This document shows positions 38,784-47,444 of a stretch of 64,000 nucleotides of DNA, in pieces (position 1 is the first letter of the stretch; each line of letters starts with the position of its first letter). A program made the translations under genes and the position numbers. The notes below the pieces were generated by a model that worked only from the letters and a program-made list of their open reading frames with translations, was not told the origin of the DNA and did not search any database. Source of the stretch: Acidobacteriota bacterium (GTDB lineage Bacteria; Acidobacteriota; Terriglobia; Acidiferrales; UBA7541); contig QHYZ01000057.1 in the NCBI GenBank assembly GCA_003225295.1, forward strand, positions 41,505 to 105,504, written 5' to 3'.

Positions 38784-39962
38784 TCAATACACAATCGTGA
38801 AGTTTCCCTGATGATCGGCGAACACGCTTGAGAACCCCCAAACAGGAACTCCGGGCGCACGACCTTCCGCGCTCGCGGGTTTTCCGGCACTGTCAAAAAG
38901 CTGCCAAGCGAGGGACCCGCCCTTCGACCAGCCCGTTCCTTCCGTCCAGACCAATAGCACTTGCCCATTCGCGTTCGCCGCAACGGCAGGATGCTGTCGC
39001 TTATTGCCCTCGCTAGGCGCAGCAATAGGGAGAGAAGGTTTGAGCGAAACGGGGTCAATTGAATCGAGGTAAACTTGGCCCGCCTTCTCCCACGCGGCGA
39101 GGACTCGCTTTCCGCCCTCGCTTAGATATGCTGTGCTCATTGGACAGGCATTCAGTTCCCAAGGATCTATTGTCGTCTCGTGAAACGTTACTCCGTGGTC
39201 CGTCGAAACCAGCAACGTCATATCCCGATGGATGCTCTCGGTTGCGGCGCGGTACAGAACAAAGAGCGTCCCGTGCTCATCGGCGAATGCGCGCATACCA
39301 CAGCATCCGCACGCGCCAAGCGTGGCCGGCGAAATCGGCTCTTCGCGGACAAACGTCTCGCCGTCATTTGTGGACCGCGCCAGATAGACTTGGCGGTGGC
39401 CTTCTCCGGGTTCCGCGCCCGTCGCATGCCAGACTACATAAACGTCACCGGCCGTGTCAGCGGCTATGGATATTCCGCCGTCGCCACCTCTTGCGTATTG
39501 CATCAAGTTGCGCTGCGCCTCGAAGGCTGTGCGTGAGTCGTTGAGCCGGGAAAAGAACACCGGCATCGCGTTGGTCGGGTCGCCCAACTGGGCTCGCGCA
39601 CCAAACCAGATCACGTAGACACGCCCGTTTCTCCCGACCGCCATCTGTGGCCCTCGCACGGTACCGATGGCCACCACGCTGCTGGAATCGCTGTTCACGC
39701 GAATCGGCTTCGAGAAATTCCTTCCATCTGGCTTACCCCACACGTACTCGATATCTCCCGCGGAGGCATCGCCCTTGAAATAAATCATGTGCAGCACGCC
39801 CTTGCGGTCGAGCATTGTCTGCGGCTGAATCCCTTCGCGTGGCGTGCGCAGCAGCCTGATGGTTGGCATCTCCGGTGAGTTGGCGCGGCTCGAATGCATA
39901 GCAATAGCCGTGCCCGCCGCGAAAGCCAACATCAGGCTAATCGCAATTCCCCGTCGCTTCAT
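38784..39962 (-). CDS. exported BNR/sialidase-like beta-propeller protein
   Basis: 392 residues with a signal peptide (ISLMLAFAAGTAIAMHSSRA). Asp-box repeats of the sialidase fold are visible as STNDGETFVREE and STDHGVTFHETT, with blades such as GPQMAVGRNGRVYVIWFGAR and GISIAADTAGDVYVVWHATG. A GACGCCGMRAF cluster holds three cysteines. The usual arginine triad of true sialidases is not obvious, so substrate and activity are unknown. It is likely periplasmic or secreted and stands alone on its strand. Confidence 0.82.
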   Translation of the reverse strand: MKRRGIAISLMLAFAAGTAIAMHSSRANSPEMPTIRLLRTPREGIQPQTMLDRKGVLHMIYFKGDASAGDIEYVWGKPDGRNFSKPIRVNSDSSSVVAIGTVRGPQMAVGRNGRVYVIWFGARAQLGDPTNAMPVFFSRLNDSRTAFEAQRNLMQYARGGDGGISIAADTAGDVYVVWHATGAEPGEGHRQVYLARSTNDGETFVREEPISPATLGACGCCGMRAFADEHGTLFVLYRAATESIHRDMTLLVSTDHGVTFHETTIDPWELNACPMSTAYLSEGGKRVLAAWEKAGQVYLDSIDPVSLKPSLPIAAPSEGNKRQHPAVAANANGQVLLVWTEGTGWSKGGSLAWQLFDSAGKPASAEGRAPGVPVWGFSSVFADHQGNFTIVY

Positions 39963-40285
39963 CGTTTCACCTGACCATCATCTTAACCCAGCGTCGAACG
40001 AACGGGTCACGAAGAAGGCCCCGCTGAGATCGTGATGCAATCAGGTTGTTACACTAAGCTTGCGCCGCTTTCGCGATCACCGACGCGTTCGAGTCTCGTC
40101 GTCCCCGCCATTCCTTTCAAATCCTCTTTAAGGTCGATCTACTCTTGATGGATCGGTGCGGCCATTCCGTCGGACCACTTTGCAACTTCAACCGCGAACA
40201 CAAGAATCGACCGCAGCCCCTTCGCCTGGGACGGTTCCTTCGACGATTTTGTCGGCTTACGGGGAACTTGGGCGCACGGGGCAAA
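39963..40285. other. 323-nt spacer, nothing recognised
   Basis: It lies between the BNR gene start and the 3' end of the ADOP permease gene, which runs on the same strand. There is no domain-bearing frame and no strong terminator hairpin. Confidence 0.4.
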
Positions 40286-42766
40286 TCATTCCGAGCGAAG
40301 CGCTTGTATGACGTCGACGCGGCCGGCGCGTGCCGCCGGGAGCATCGAAGCGACTACCGCCGCGCCTAATAGCACAAACGCAGAGACGACCACCGGCAAT
40401 GCGCCGGGCATTTTTAAGCCTCCGAAATAACTGCCTGCCACGCGCGCAACGACGAACCCGAACGCCGCGCCCGCCAGAATGCCAACAGCAGCCATCACGA
40501 CGCCCTCCGCAACGACACCCCTGAGGAGATTTTCCGGCGGTGACCCCAGCGCCAAGCGGATCCCAAATTCGCGAGTCCGCGCGCTGACAGAAAACGCCAG
40601 TACGCCCGCGACGCCAACGACCGCAATCAGCAACGCGACCCCTGCGAACACGCCAAAGACCAGGGAATTCAGACGGTTTGGCGCGAGCACTTTTGCACGG
40701 ATATCTTCGAGAGTGGCGGCATGCTCAACGGGTTCATCGGCGGACATCTGCCGGATAATTTTCGTTACCGGCGTTACCAGCGAATAAGGATTTGCCGTGG
40801 TGTGGATAAAGAGGTGACCGCCAAACAAGGGCGAGTCTGCAAAGGTTTCATAGATGGTGGAGGTGGGCGCAGGAACGATATGTTCGTCGTCCACATCGGC
40901 GGCGACCCCAATAATGCGGTGCGGCGAAGTAAATCGCGCCTTTTCGCCCTCACTGCCGGGAAGGAACTCAAGCACGGGATCGGTCCAATAGACATGCCGA
41001 TTGATCGGATCCTGACCAGGAAACATGCGCTGCGCGAGAGTCGCGCTGACGATCACCACCGGCTCTTGATTCTGGTCATCGAGCGCGTTGAAATCGCGCC
41101 CGGCAATAATGGGAACGCCCAGCGCGGTGAAAAAGCCGGGAGAGATGTTACGCCACAGCGCGCGAGGGTCGTCTTTGCCATGGACGTGACCATCACCAGA
41201 GAATTGCAAACCTACACCGAAGCCGCCGTCGGCATCACGCCAGGGAGCGACCATAGCGAAAGCCGTCTTGGTGACACCGGGCAGCGCATCGATGCGACGC
41301 ATCGATTCTTTGTAGAAATCGAGGACTTGCTGAGGCGTTTTTCCGTTGTACAGCGCTGGAACGTCGACGACGAGGACTTGACGCGTATCAACGCCGGACT
41401 GGGTAGTTTGCAACGCGATCAGCGTAGTGATCAACATGCTTGCGCCCGCCAGCAGCACGAAAGACGCTGCAATTTGCGTGACTGCAAAGGCCCGCTGGCG
41501 GCGGCCGGTGCTGCTGGTGATGCGAACGCCGCCGGTCGCGAGGTTCATGCCATTCGACGCGTTCGCCGACGGCAGCCGCGGCACAAATGCCAAAATCACC
41601 GCCGCGACTATTGCCAGCGCCACTCCCACCCAGAGCAGGCTGGAATCAACCGTCAAATCCAGCGCACGAACGGAGAAGCGCGAGGCGTATCGGGCCAGGA
41701 TTGTGACCAATGGCTGCGCGATCAGTACGCCGATTGCTGCGCCCACGCCACAGAGCAGCAGGCTTTCGGCTAACAACATCCGCCGCAGTGTCCAAGTGCT
41801 TGCGCCCAGCGCGGCACGGATCGAGAGTTCGCCCTCGCGGCGAACCGTCCGCGCGAGAATCAAGTTGGCCACGTTCGAGCAGGCGATGATGAAGACCAGG
41901 CCCGAGGCAGCGAGAAGGACGAGGAGAACGGTGCGCGCGCCGGAAGTGATCTGGTCGCGAAGCATCTTCGCGTCGATGCGGTAGCCACCGTTATCGGGAT
42001 ACGCATCGGGATGGTCCTGCTGCATCCCGGCGTACACCGTGCGCAACTCGTTGCGAGCCTGGTCGAGAGTGGCGCCGGGAGCAAGCTTACCGAAAAGTTC
42101 GGTCATGCGATGGATGCGGCCCGTGACCATCGTGGCGGAAAGATGATGTGGGCTGATGACCAGGTTGCCGATAATCTCGGTGTCCGCGGGATATGGCACA
42201 GAGGGTTCAAGGACGCCGACGACCGTAGCGGAACGATCGCCAATGCTGCTCAGGCGAACAGTTTTGCCAATCACATTCGGATCTTTCTTGTAAACGGTGG
42301 ACCAGAAGCGATACGTGAGCACGATGACGCCGGCGGCGTTGGGGCCGTCGTCTTGAGGTCCGATGAGGCGGCCGAGAACAGGGCGCAGACCCATTACTTC
42401 AAAGTAGTTACCGCTGACGACGCCACCTTGCACTCCGCGAGGTTCACCGAGTCCGACCATCGTAAAGTCCATCGTCGAGAAATCGCCGAACTCGCTCACG
42501 GAGGGGACGCTGCCCTCGATATCCTTGATCTCGGGCACGGAAAACGTGGTGTTGTCCTGTCCGCCGCTGGGGGCGCTCTGGCGGATGTACACCAGCCGGT
42601 TCTCGTCACGGTTGACGAGCGGCTTGAGCAGCACTCCCCGCACGAGCGTGAAGATGGCCCCGTTCGCGCCGATGCCAAGCGCCAGCGTGAGAGTCACGGT
42701 GATCGCCAGCCCGGGAGTCCGGATTAACGAGTGAGCTGCAACTCTCAGATCGCGAAGGAATGACAT
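40286..42766 (-). CDS. MacB/FtsX-like orphan permease (ADOP family)
   Basis: 826 residues from ATG 42766 (GGGAGG 8 nt upstream). It has the opening FLRDLRVAAHSLIRTPGL, the first helix [20 protein letters not shown], the first periplasmic domain, and a membrane block with FIIACSNVANLILARTVRRE. A second periplasmic domain and three end helices close in ARAGRVDVIQALRSE. Whole stretches match the permease at 18713-21211 (EVMGLRPVLGRL, DDGPNAAG, RFSVRALDLTVDSS), so the two are recent paralogues within one window, on opposite strands. DGPF genes and an ECF sigma gene lie upstream on the same strand. Confidence 0.92.
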   Translation of the reverse strand: MSFLRDLRVAAHSLIRTPGLAITVTLTLALGIGANGAIFTLVRGVLLKPLVNRDENRLVYIRQSAPSGGQDNTTFSVPEIKDIEGSVPSVSEFGDFSTMDFTMVGLGEPRGVQGGVVSGNYFEVMGLRPVLGRLIGPQDDGPNAAGVIVLTYRFWSTVYKKDPNVIGKTVRLSSIGDRSATVVGVLEPSVPYPADTEIIGNLVISPHHLSATMVTGRIHRMTELFGKLAPGATLDQARNELRTVYAGMQQDHPDAYPDNGGYRIDAKMLRDQITSGARTVLLVLLAASGLVFIIACSNVANLILARTVRREGELSIRAALGASTWTLRRMLLAESLLLCGVGAAIGVLIAQPLVTILARYASRFSVRALDLTVDSSLLWVGVALAIVAAVILAFVPRLPSANASNGMNLATGGVRITSSTGRRQRAFAVTQIAASFVLLAGASMLITTLIALQTTQSGVDTRQVLVVDVPALYNGKTPQQVLDFYKESMRRIDALPGVTKTAFAMVAPWRDADGGFGVGLQFSGDGHVHGKDDPRALWRNISPGFFTALGVPIIAGRDFNALDDQNQEPVVIVSATLAQRMFPGQDPINRHVYWTDPVLEFLPGSEGEKARFTSPHRIIGVAADVDDEHIVPAPTSTIYETFADSPLFGGHLFIHTTANPYSLVTPVTKIIRQMSADEPVEHAATLEDIRAKVLAPNRLNSLVFGVFAGVALLIAVVGVAGVLAFSVSARTREFGIRLALGSPPENLLRGVVAEGVVMAAVGILAGAAFGFVVARVAGSYFGGLKMPGALPVVVSAFVLLGAAVVASMLPAARAGRVDVIQALRSE

Positions 42767-42808
42767 GTTCTTAGCCTCCCTGCCAAGTATCAATATATCA
42801 GGCCCGTT

Positions 42809-43219
42809 TCAGGATACCGGCGCATCCTTTCGCCGCCGCCGCCGCTCGCTCTCCTTGATGATTTCGTTCAAATCCGCAACAGGCCGTATCTCAACCGGTC
42901 CAAGTCCATACTTAAAGCCTGGTAGCTGTGAGACAAGCTGAACCGCGTGATTGAGGTCTCGCGCCTCAAGGATTTGAATGCCGCCAAGTTGTTCCTTGGT
43001 TTCCGCATAGGGGCCGTCAGTCGTCGCGACTTTTCCGTTTTTCCAGTACAGGGTCAGCGCGGTCTCGGGAGGCTGAAGAGGTACTTCGGCGACAAGATGT
43101 CCGTTGGCGCGCAGGTGGTCGTTGTACTCAAAGCATTCGTCGAACGTTGTGTTTCGCTCGCCCTCTGTCATTCCTTCGAATTTTCCTGGCACGAGGTATC
43201 CCAAGCAGATGTATTTCAT
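42809..43219 (-). CDS. YCII/DGPF-domain protein
   Basis: 136 residues. It starts MKYICLGYLVPGKFEGMTEG and carries the signature TTDGPYAETKEQLGGIQILE with the Asp-Gly-Pro motif, then LVSQLPGFKYGLGPVEIRPV. The fold is a ferredoxin-like alpha-beta barrel of unknown enzymatic role, probably acting on small molecules. It ends in an Arg-rich tail (SERRRRRKDAP). It is one of several DGPF genes that follow the ECF42-type sigma gene on the same strand, an association known for that sigma group. Confidence 0.9.
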   Translation of the reverse strand: MKYICLGYLVPGKFEGMTEGERNTTFDECFEYNDHLRANGHLVAEVPLQPPETALTLYWKNGKVATTDGPYAETKEQLGGIQILEARDLNHAVQLVSQLPGFKYGLGPVEIRPVADLNEIIKESERRRRRKDAPVS

Positions 43220-43342
43220 CCATTCCTCCCTGGGTTCCTGTGACCCTTCGTTTCCTCTAACTCACAGCCGCAGCTCATCGTTCTGTTATCAGGTAGTCGT
43301 TCGAGAGACCGAAAATCGACAGCTGCCCATTTTTTTGCCTCG

Positions 43343-43681
43343 TCAGAGGAACGGGCGTACCTCGACCGGCGCCCGGCAGGCGAGGACAGCCTTGCGCCCC
43401 CACGCCAGTGCCTCGTCGAGGTTAGCGGCTTTCAGGATCCAAAAACCGCCTACGTGCTCCTTGGTCTCCAGGTACGGCCCGTCGGTGACGAGCACCTTGC
43501 CATTGGGCTGCGCCCGCAGCGATTTCGCGTTGCTGGCACCGGCGAGGCCACCAGCGAACATCCTGACACCGGCAGCCTCCATCTCTTCGTTGAGCACGTC
43601 GATATCGCGTACCGTCGATTCGGTCACGAGGGACGGATCGAAATCATCGGGATGGTGAATAGCAACTAAATACTGCGCCAT
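43343..43681 (-). CDS. YCII/DGPF-domain protein
   Basis: 112 residues. MAQYLVAIHHPDDFDPSLVT is followed by GGLAGASNAKSLRAQPNGKV, then VTDGPYLETKEHVGGFWILK and the closing RAPVEVRPFL. It is a full-length DGPF protein and is close to the one at 44355-44732 (MPQYLVANYLPDDFDPSTVT), so the two are duplicates. It is co-oriented with the sigma gene and belongs to the same group. Its substrate is not known. Confidence 0.9.
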   Translation of the reverse strand: MAQYLVAIHHPDDFDPSLVTESTVRDIDVLNEEMEAAGVRMFAGGLAGASNAKSLRAQPNGKVLVTDGPYLETKEHVGGFWILKAANLDEALAWGRKAVLACRAPVEVRPFL

Positions 43682-43839
43682 GGTTTCTCTATTCTCCTGT
43701 AGCGGTCTTCGGTCGGGCTGGTTGCTCTGCCTTTAGCATATAGTCGAACGGCCGTCCCGGAATTCGACAAATCGTCCTGGAGATTTTGCTTCTCCCGCGA
43801 TGCCCGCAAGGTCGAAAGCCCGGGCACCCGGCCGAATGT

Positions 43840-44185
43840 TCATAGACTTCCGGTTGGGACTGCGCCTGCAAGCTCGTAATTCACGATAATGACGCCTTTC
43901 GAGGTGACTGTGCTTTCCGTCACCTTGAATGCCGCCGGGATCGTGCCATCGGCAAACAATCGTTTCCCACGGCCCAACGTAATCGGAAATATCTTCAGCC
44001 AGAAGGCATCGACCAAATCATGCTTGAGGAGCGTCTGAAGGAGATTTGAGCTTCCATAAACGTGCAAATCCGGGCCTTCCTGTTGCTTGATTTTGGTGAT
44101 TTTTTCGCAATATCTCCGTTTAGACGGACGGCTGCCATTTGACTCCATCAAGGGAGACAAATTCAAGCACATTGACTTTTCTCAT
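43840..44185 (-). pseudogene. RibD/DHFR-like reductase with internal deletion
   Basis: The minus strand opens with ATG 44185, [15 protein letters not shown], the standard N-terminus of the bacterial RibD_C/DHFR-like family. It then reaches a stop within a few codons. In another frame the C-terminal half follows: [40 protein letters not shown] and [20 protein letters not shown]. Around 80 residues between the two parts, including much of the NADPH site, are absent. The gene therefore has an internal deletion plus a frame change and cannot make an active enzyme. Confidence 0.85.
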
Positions 44186-44205
44186 GGCCGAGTTCCTTTC
44201 GAGTC

Positions 44206-44247
44206 CTATTTGTCTTTGTCGTAGTAGCCAAAACAGACGTATTTCAT
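44206..44247 (-). pseudogene. 13-codon stub of a YCII/DGPF gene
   Basis: ATG 44247, with GAGGAG upstream, reads MKYVCFGYYDKDK and then TAG. This matches the start MKYICLGYLVPGKFEG of the DGPF gene at 42809-43219; the rest is missing. It marks a deletion that joined this stub to the reductase relic 20 nt further on. Confidence 0.75.
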
Positions 44248-44354
44248 TGTTCTTCTCCTCATAGCGGATTGAACGAACCGACAGCAGAGCGTTGCGCCGG
44301 CTCGTTTATCTCGTCACTAGGGCGCATGTTCCGAGGCCGCCGTAGCCAGGGTGT

Positions 44355-44732
44355 TTACTTGCTTCCGCCGGGTTCTTGTTCCGGAGCCGGGAAGAAAAGA
44401 AGCTCGCGCACCTCGCCCACCGCATCGCAGGAGATGGCACCCTTGCGCGCCCACGCGAGTGCCTCGTCCATATCGGCGCATTCCAATATCCAAAATCCGC
44501 CCATGTGCTCCTTGGTCTCGGTGTACGGTCCGTCGGTGACGAGCACTGTACCATCAGGCTGCCCCCGCAGCGTCTTCGCGCTGCCCGCCGGGGAAATGCC
44601 GCAGGCGAACTTCCTCACGCCGGCAGCAATCAGTTCGCGGTTGAGCGCGTGGATCTCTTCGATCATCGCTTCGGTTACGGTGGACGGGTCGAAGTCGTCG
44701 GGCAGGTAATTAGCAACCAGATATTGTGGCAT
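44355..44732 (-). CDS. YCII/DGPF-domain protein
   Basis: 125 residues. MPQYLVANYLPDDFDPSTVT begins the protein, followed by FACGISPAGSAKTLRGQPDG, VLVTDGPYTETKEHMGGFWI and a short C-terminal tail with Pro/Glu. The DGP motif and surrounding residues are intact. It is the first DGPF gene downstream of the ECF sigma gene (129-nt gap) and is most similar to the one at 43343-43681. The role is unknown; these proteins are used as a genomic marker of ECF42 loci. Confidence 0.9.
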   Translation of the reverse strand: MPQYLVANYLPDDFDPSTVTEAMIEEIHALNRELIAAGVRKFACGISPAGSAKTLRGQPDGTVLVTDGPYTETKEHMGGFWILECADMDEALAWARKGAISCDAVGEVRELLFFPAPEQEPGGSK

Positions 44733-44861
44733 GACTTTTTGTCCTTGGTTTCTGTGGTTTGTTCCCGATGACTCGTTTCCTGTTCACTCAGGAGCCGTAG
44801 CTCATCGTTCTCTTGTCCTATAGTCGTTGAGCAGACGGAAAATCGACAGCTCTTCCAATTT

Positions 44862-46115
44862 TTATTTCAGCTGCCGAATCCGCTCCTGCAGGAATTGCCG
44901 CTCTGGTTCCTGTTGGGTCAGGGCCAGAGCTTTCTCATAAGAGGACCGGGCCTCAGCGGTCCTGCCCAGCCTGCGGCACATATCGGCACGAGCTGAATGC
45001 GCCAGGTAGTAATTTGCCAATTGGCCATGTTTCAAGACCGCGTCGATATGCGTCAGACCGACCTCTGGACCATCGCGCATGGCAATTGCCACGGCACGAT
45101 TTAGAAGTACAACTGGCGAAGGCTGAATTTGTACCAACTGGTTGTAAAGCGCAACAATCTGCCGCCAGTCGGTGGCAGCGACCGATTCCGCCTCCGCATG
45201 AACGGCCGCAATGGCAGCCTGCAGTGTGTAAGAGCCGAAGCGGCGGGAGTTCAGGGCTTTCTCCAGCAATGCCACTCCCTCTGCGATCTGTCTTCGGTTC
45301 CAGAGCGAGCGGTTTTGATTCTCCAGCAAAATCAGCTCTCCGGTCGGAGAGGTTCGAGCGGCGCGACGGGATTCTTGCAGCAACATCAGGGAGAGCAGCC
45401 CAATTACCTCCGGCTCTGGCTGAAGGTCGGTCAGCAACCGGCCCAGTCGAATCGCCTCGCCGGTTAGCTCGGCCCGCGTTACTTCCGCTCCCGCGGCAGC
45501 AGAGTAGCCCTCGTTAAAGACGAGATAGATGACGTGAAGCACCGCGCCCAGTCGCTTCGGCAATTCCTCTGGCGCCGGCACCTCGTACGGAATCGGTGTT
45601 TCTCGAATCTTTGTCTTTGCGCGGACAATGCGCTGCGCCAGCGTACGCGGAGTGATCAGGAAGGCCTTTGCGATTTCCTCGGTTGTCAGCCCGCACACCT
45701 CACGTAAGGTGAGTGCAACGCGCGCTTCCGGCTCGAGAGATGGATGACAGCAGGTAAAAATCAGGCGCAGCCGATCATCCTCCAGGCTGTCCTCTTCATT
45801 GGACCGTTCCGCCGAACTTCGTTGCCCTTCGAGATATCGCACGAGCTCGTCTTGAGAGGCATCAAATCTCGCCCGTCGACGCAGAGTATCAATGGCTCTG
45901 AATCGGGCCGTCGAAATCAACCATGGCCGCGGGTTATGGGGTACTCCACTACTGGGCCACCCGCTCAGCGCAGTCGCAAAGGCTTCGTGCATCGCCTCCT
46001 CGGCGAGATCAAAATCACCGAGCAAGCGAATCAGAGTTGCCAGGATTCGTCCCGAATCCACGCGATAAAGGGAGTCGAGCAATTCGCGTATCTGCTCGGT
46101 GGAACGCTCGGACAT
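44862..46115 (-). CDS. ECF sigma factor of the ECF42 type with C-terminal TPR-like domain
   Basis: 417 residues. Sigma region 2 is RILATLIRLLGDFDLAEEAM to PRPWLISTARFRAIDTLRRR. Region 4 is LRLIFTCCHPSLEPEARVAL and TLREVCGLTTEEIAKAFLIT, then LAQRIVRAKTKIRE. A long C-terminal extension of about 220 residues has the ECF42 hallmarks: YLVFNEGYSAAAGAEVTRAE, GLLSLMLLQESRRAARTSPT, then helices like a TPR (YYLAHSARADMCRRLGRTAE). There is no anti-sigma gene, as usual for this group; activity is thought to depend on the C-terminal domain. The DGPF genes downstream are its likely targets. Confidence 0.93.
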   Translation of the reverse strand: MSERSTEQIRELLDSLYRVDSGRILATLIRLLGDFDLAEEAMHEAFATALSGWPSSGVPHNPRPWLISTARFRAIDTLRRRARFDASQDELVRYLEGQRSSAERSNEEDSLEDDRLRLIFTCCHPSLEPEARVALTLREVCGLTTEEIAKAFLITPRTLAQRIVRAKTKIRETPIPYEVPAPEELPKRLGAVLHVIYLVFNEGYSAAAGAEVTRAELTGEAIRLGRLLTDLQPEPEVIGLLSLMLLQESRRAARTSPTGELILLENQNRSLWNRRQIAEGVALLEKALNSRRFGSYTLQAAIAAVHAEAESVAATDWRQIVALYNQLVQIQPSPVVLLNRAVAIAMRDGPEVGLTHIDAVLKHGQLANYYLAHSARADMCRRLGRTAEARSSYEKALALTQQEPERQFLQERIRQLK

Positions 46116-46382
46116 GACGACGACCTTAGCAAACTAGCTGCTCCCGAGTCACGGCAACCAGGAAGTTATGCCCAGGATGGACTCTCACAGACGCTAGCCT
46201 GAAGTCAGACAAGCAATCAGTCAACGAGTAGTTCCCAGATCGTCGAAGAGCAAATCTCAAACTGTGCATTCCCAACTGATGTGGAGCAATGAAAACGGCG
46301 CGTGGTGGACAGCGCGAAAATAGATTCTCAACCCACAAACCAACCCACAAAATGCAATGTCTTGCACAACTTCCGCGTACTT

Positions 46383-46424
46383 TGATCGGCATGCCCCGGA
46401 ACACTGATCGGCATCGTCCGGAAT
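46383..46424. repeat. tandem direct repeats resembling an IS21-family end
   Basis: TGATCGGCATGCCCCGGAAC (46383-46402) and TGATCGGCATCGTCCGGAAT (46405-46424) are repeated with a 22-nt period and differ at five positions. Multiple terminal repeats of this look are typical of IS21-like element ends. No istA or istB sequence is left nearby, so this would be a solo relic. Confidence 0.4.
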
Positions 46425-46470
46425 CCCCAAGCGAGACAGTAAGACACTAACCTTCCCGGTTATAGCCAAC

Positions 46471-46486
46471 CTGTAAAAAATTACAG
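46471..46486. promoter_or_regulatory. lux-box-like inverted repeat
   Basis: CTGTAAAAAATTACAG has CTGT and ACAG half-sites 8 nt apart, the same spacing as classical lux boxes. It lies 277 nt upstream of the start of a NarL/LuxR-type regulator gene (46763), now interrupted. Autoregulation is possible but not shown. Confidence 0.45.
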
Positions 46487-46946
46487 TAGATGTATGACCG
46501 CACGAATAGTTATCATTTCGGTTTTTCAGGGGACTCAAGTAGGTCGTAAACGAACCGGGGCCCAGGGCATTAGTAGGATTGCGGACTCCGGAGCCTTGGG
46601 GTATTTAGTCGTCTGAACAGAGCGTCAAGGCGCCATTCCTGTCGAGGTTCGGCATGAATGTAAAACCCGATAGAAATAATCCTGGGTGCTCATGAGATTT
46701 GTGCTCATGCTGGACCTTATCGCTCTACGACCTGATTGACCCGATCTCTCGGAACTTGTCCCATGAGGAAAAACCTGCGGCCGGGGAAACCAGTCAGAGT
46801 CTTTATTGCGGACTCTAGTGCTTTGGAATGTCAGTTAATGGTCAGAGCCCTGCAACAAAGCGGCAAGCCGATTAAGGTGGTGGGCTGTGCAACAGAATCG
46901 GCGGAGATCCTCAAAGAACTAGGCAAGAATTGCCCCAACGTTGCCA

Positions 46947-46952
46947 TTATAA
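46947..46952. repeat. left target-site duplication
   Basis: TTATAA, identical to 49224-49229, flanks the insertion sequence. As the hexamer is palindromic, the exact duplication could be shorter, but one copy restores the reading frame of the host gene. Confidence 0.75.
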
Positions 46953-47010
46953 CCCTTTTTCCGCACTTGGCGAGCAGGAATTCTTTGAATTTTCGGCAGG
47001 GCGTAAAGCT

Positions 47011-47400
47011 TCACTTCCGTCTGAGCGAGGGTGGTAGTTTCCCCGTTCTCGCTTGCGCGATCTTTGCGGAGACGCGGTACATCTCTTCGACAATCTTGTC
47101 CAGACGCTGCCGGTTTCGCGCCCAGCCGAGGTAAAGCCTTCCTTCTTCCTTCGAGAGCACCCAGGTCACCGTCTTGCCGTCCAGCTTGCTGGTCCACCAG
47201 TAGTAGGGACCGTGGCGAAAGCGAGGCCCTCGATGGCAGCGACAAGCCGCGTGCCCACATTCCAAGGAACGGAGTTGCACACTGCCCTTGAGAATGTAGC
47301 CGAGGCTGCCCAGTTGCCGGGCGAGCTGACGGTAGGCCTGCTCGTAGGCCCGCACCTTCCCGTTCGGGAAGCTCTTCACTTTGTCTTTTTCTCTTGACAT
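47011..47400 (-). CDS. DUF6788-like protein carried by the insertion sequence
   Basis: 129 residues from ATG 47400 (AGGA upstream). A helical N-terminus (AYEQAYRQLARQLGSLGYIL) is followed by a small Cys/His part SLECGHAACRCHRGPRFRHG and PYYWWTSKLDGKTVTWVLSK, then a helical end (ARNRQRLDKIVEEMYRVSAK). The HGPYYWWTSK-like core with preceding Cys residues is the mark of the DUF6788 family, whose function is not known. It faces away from the transposase with 44 nt between the two starts, so the pair share a divergent promoter area. It could regulate transposition or be a passenger. Confidence 0.75.
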   Translation of the reverse strand: MSREKDKVKSFPNGKVRAYEQAYRQLARQLGSLGYILKGSVQLRSLECGHAACRCHRGPRFRHGPYYWWTSKLDGKTVTWVLSKEEGRLYLGWARNRQRLDKIVEEMYRVSAKIAQARTGKLPPSLRRK

Positions 47401-47444
47401 GTCCAGATCCTTTCGGATATTCATTCAGTATAATACTTAAGGAA

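Larger units (their letters stand above)
46116..46762. other. 647-nt intergenic region upstream of the interrupted regulator
   Basis: No gene is supported. It holds a pair of 20-nt direct repeats of IS21-end type (46383-46424) and a lux-box-like dyad (46471-46486), each listed separately. The rest has no recognised element. Confidence 0.5.
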
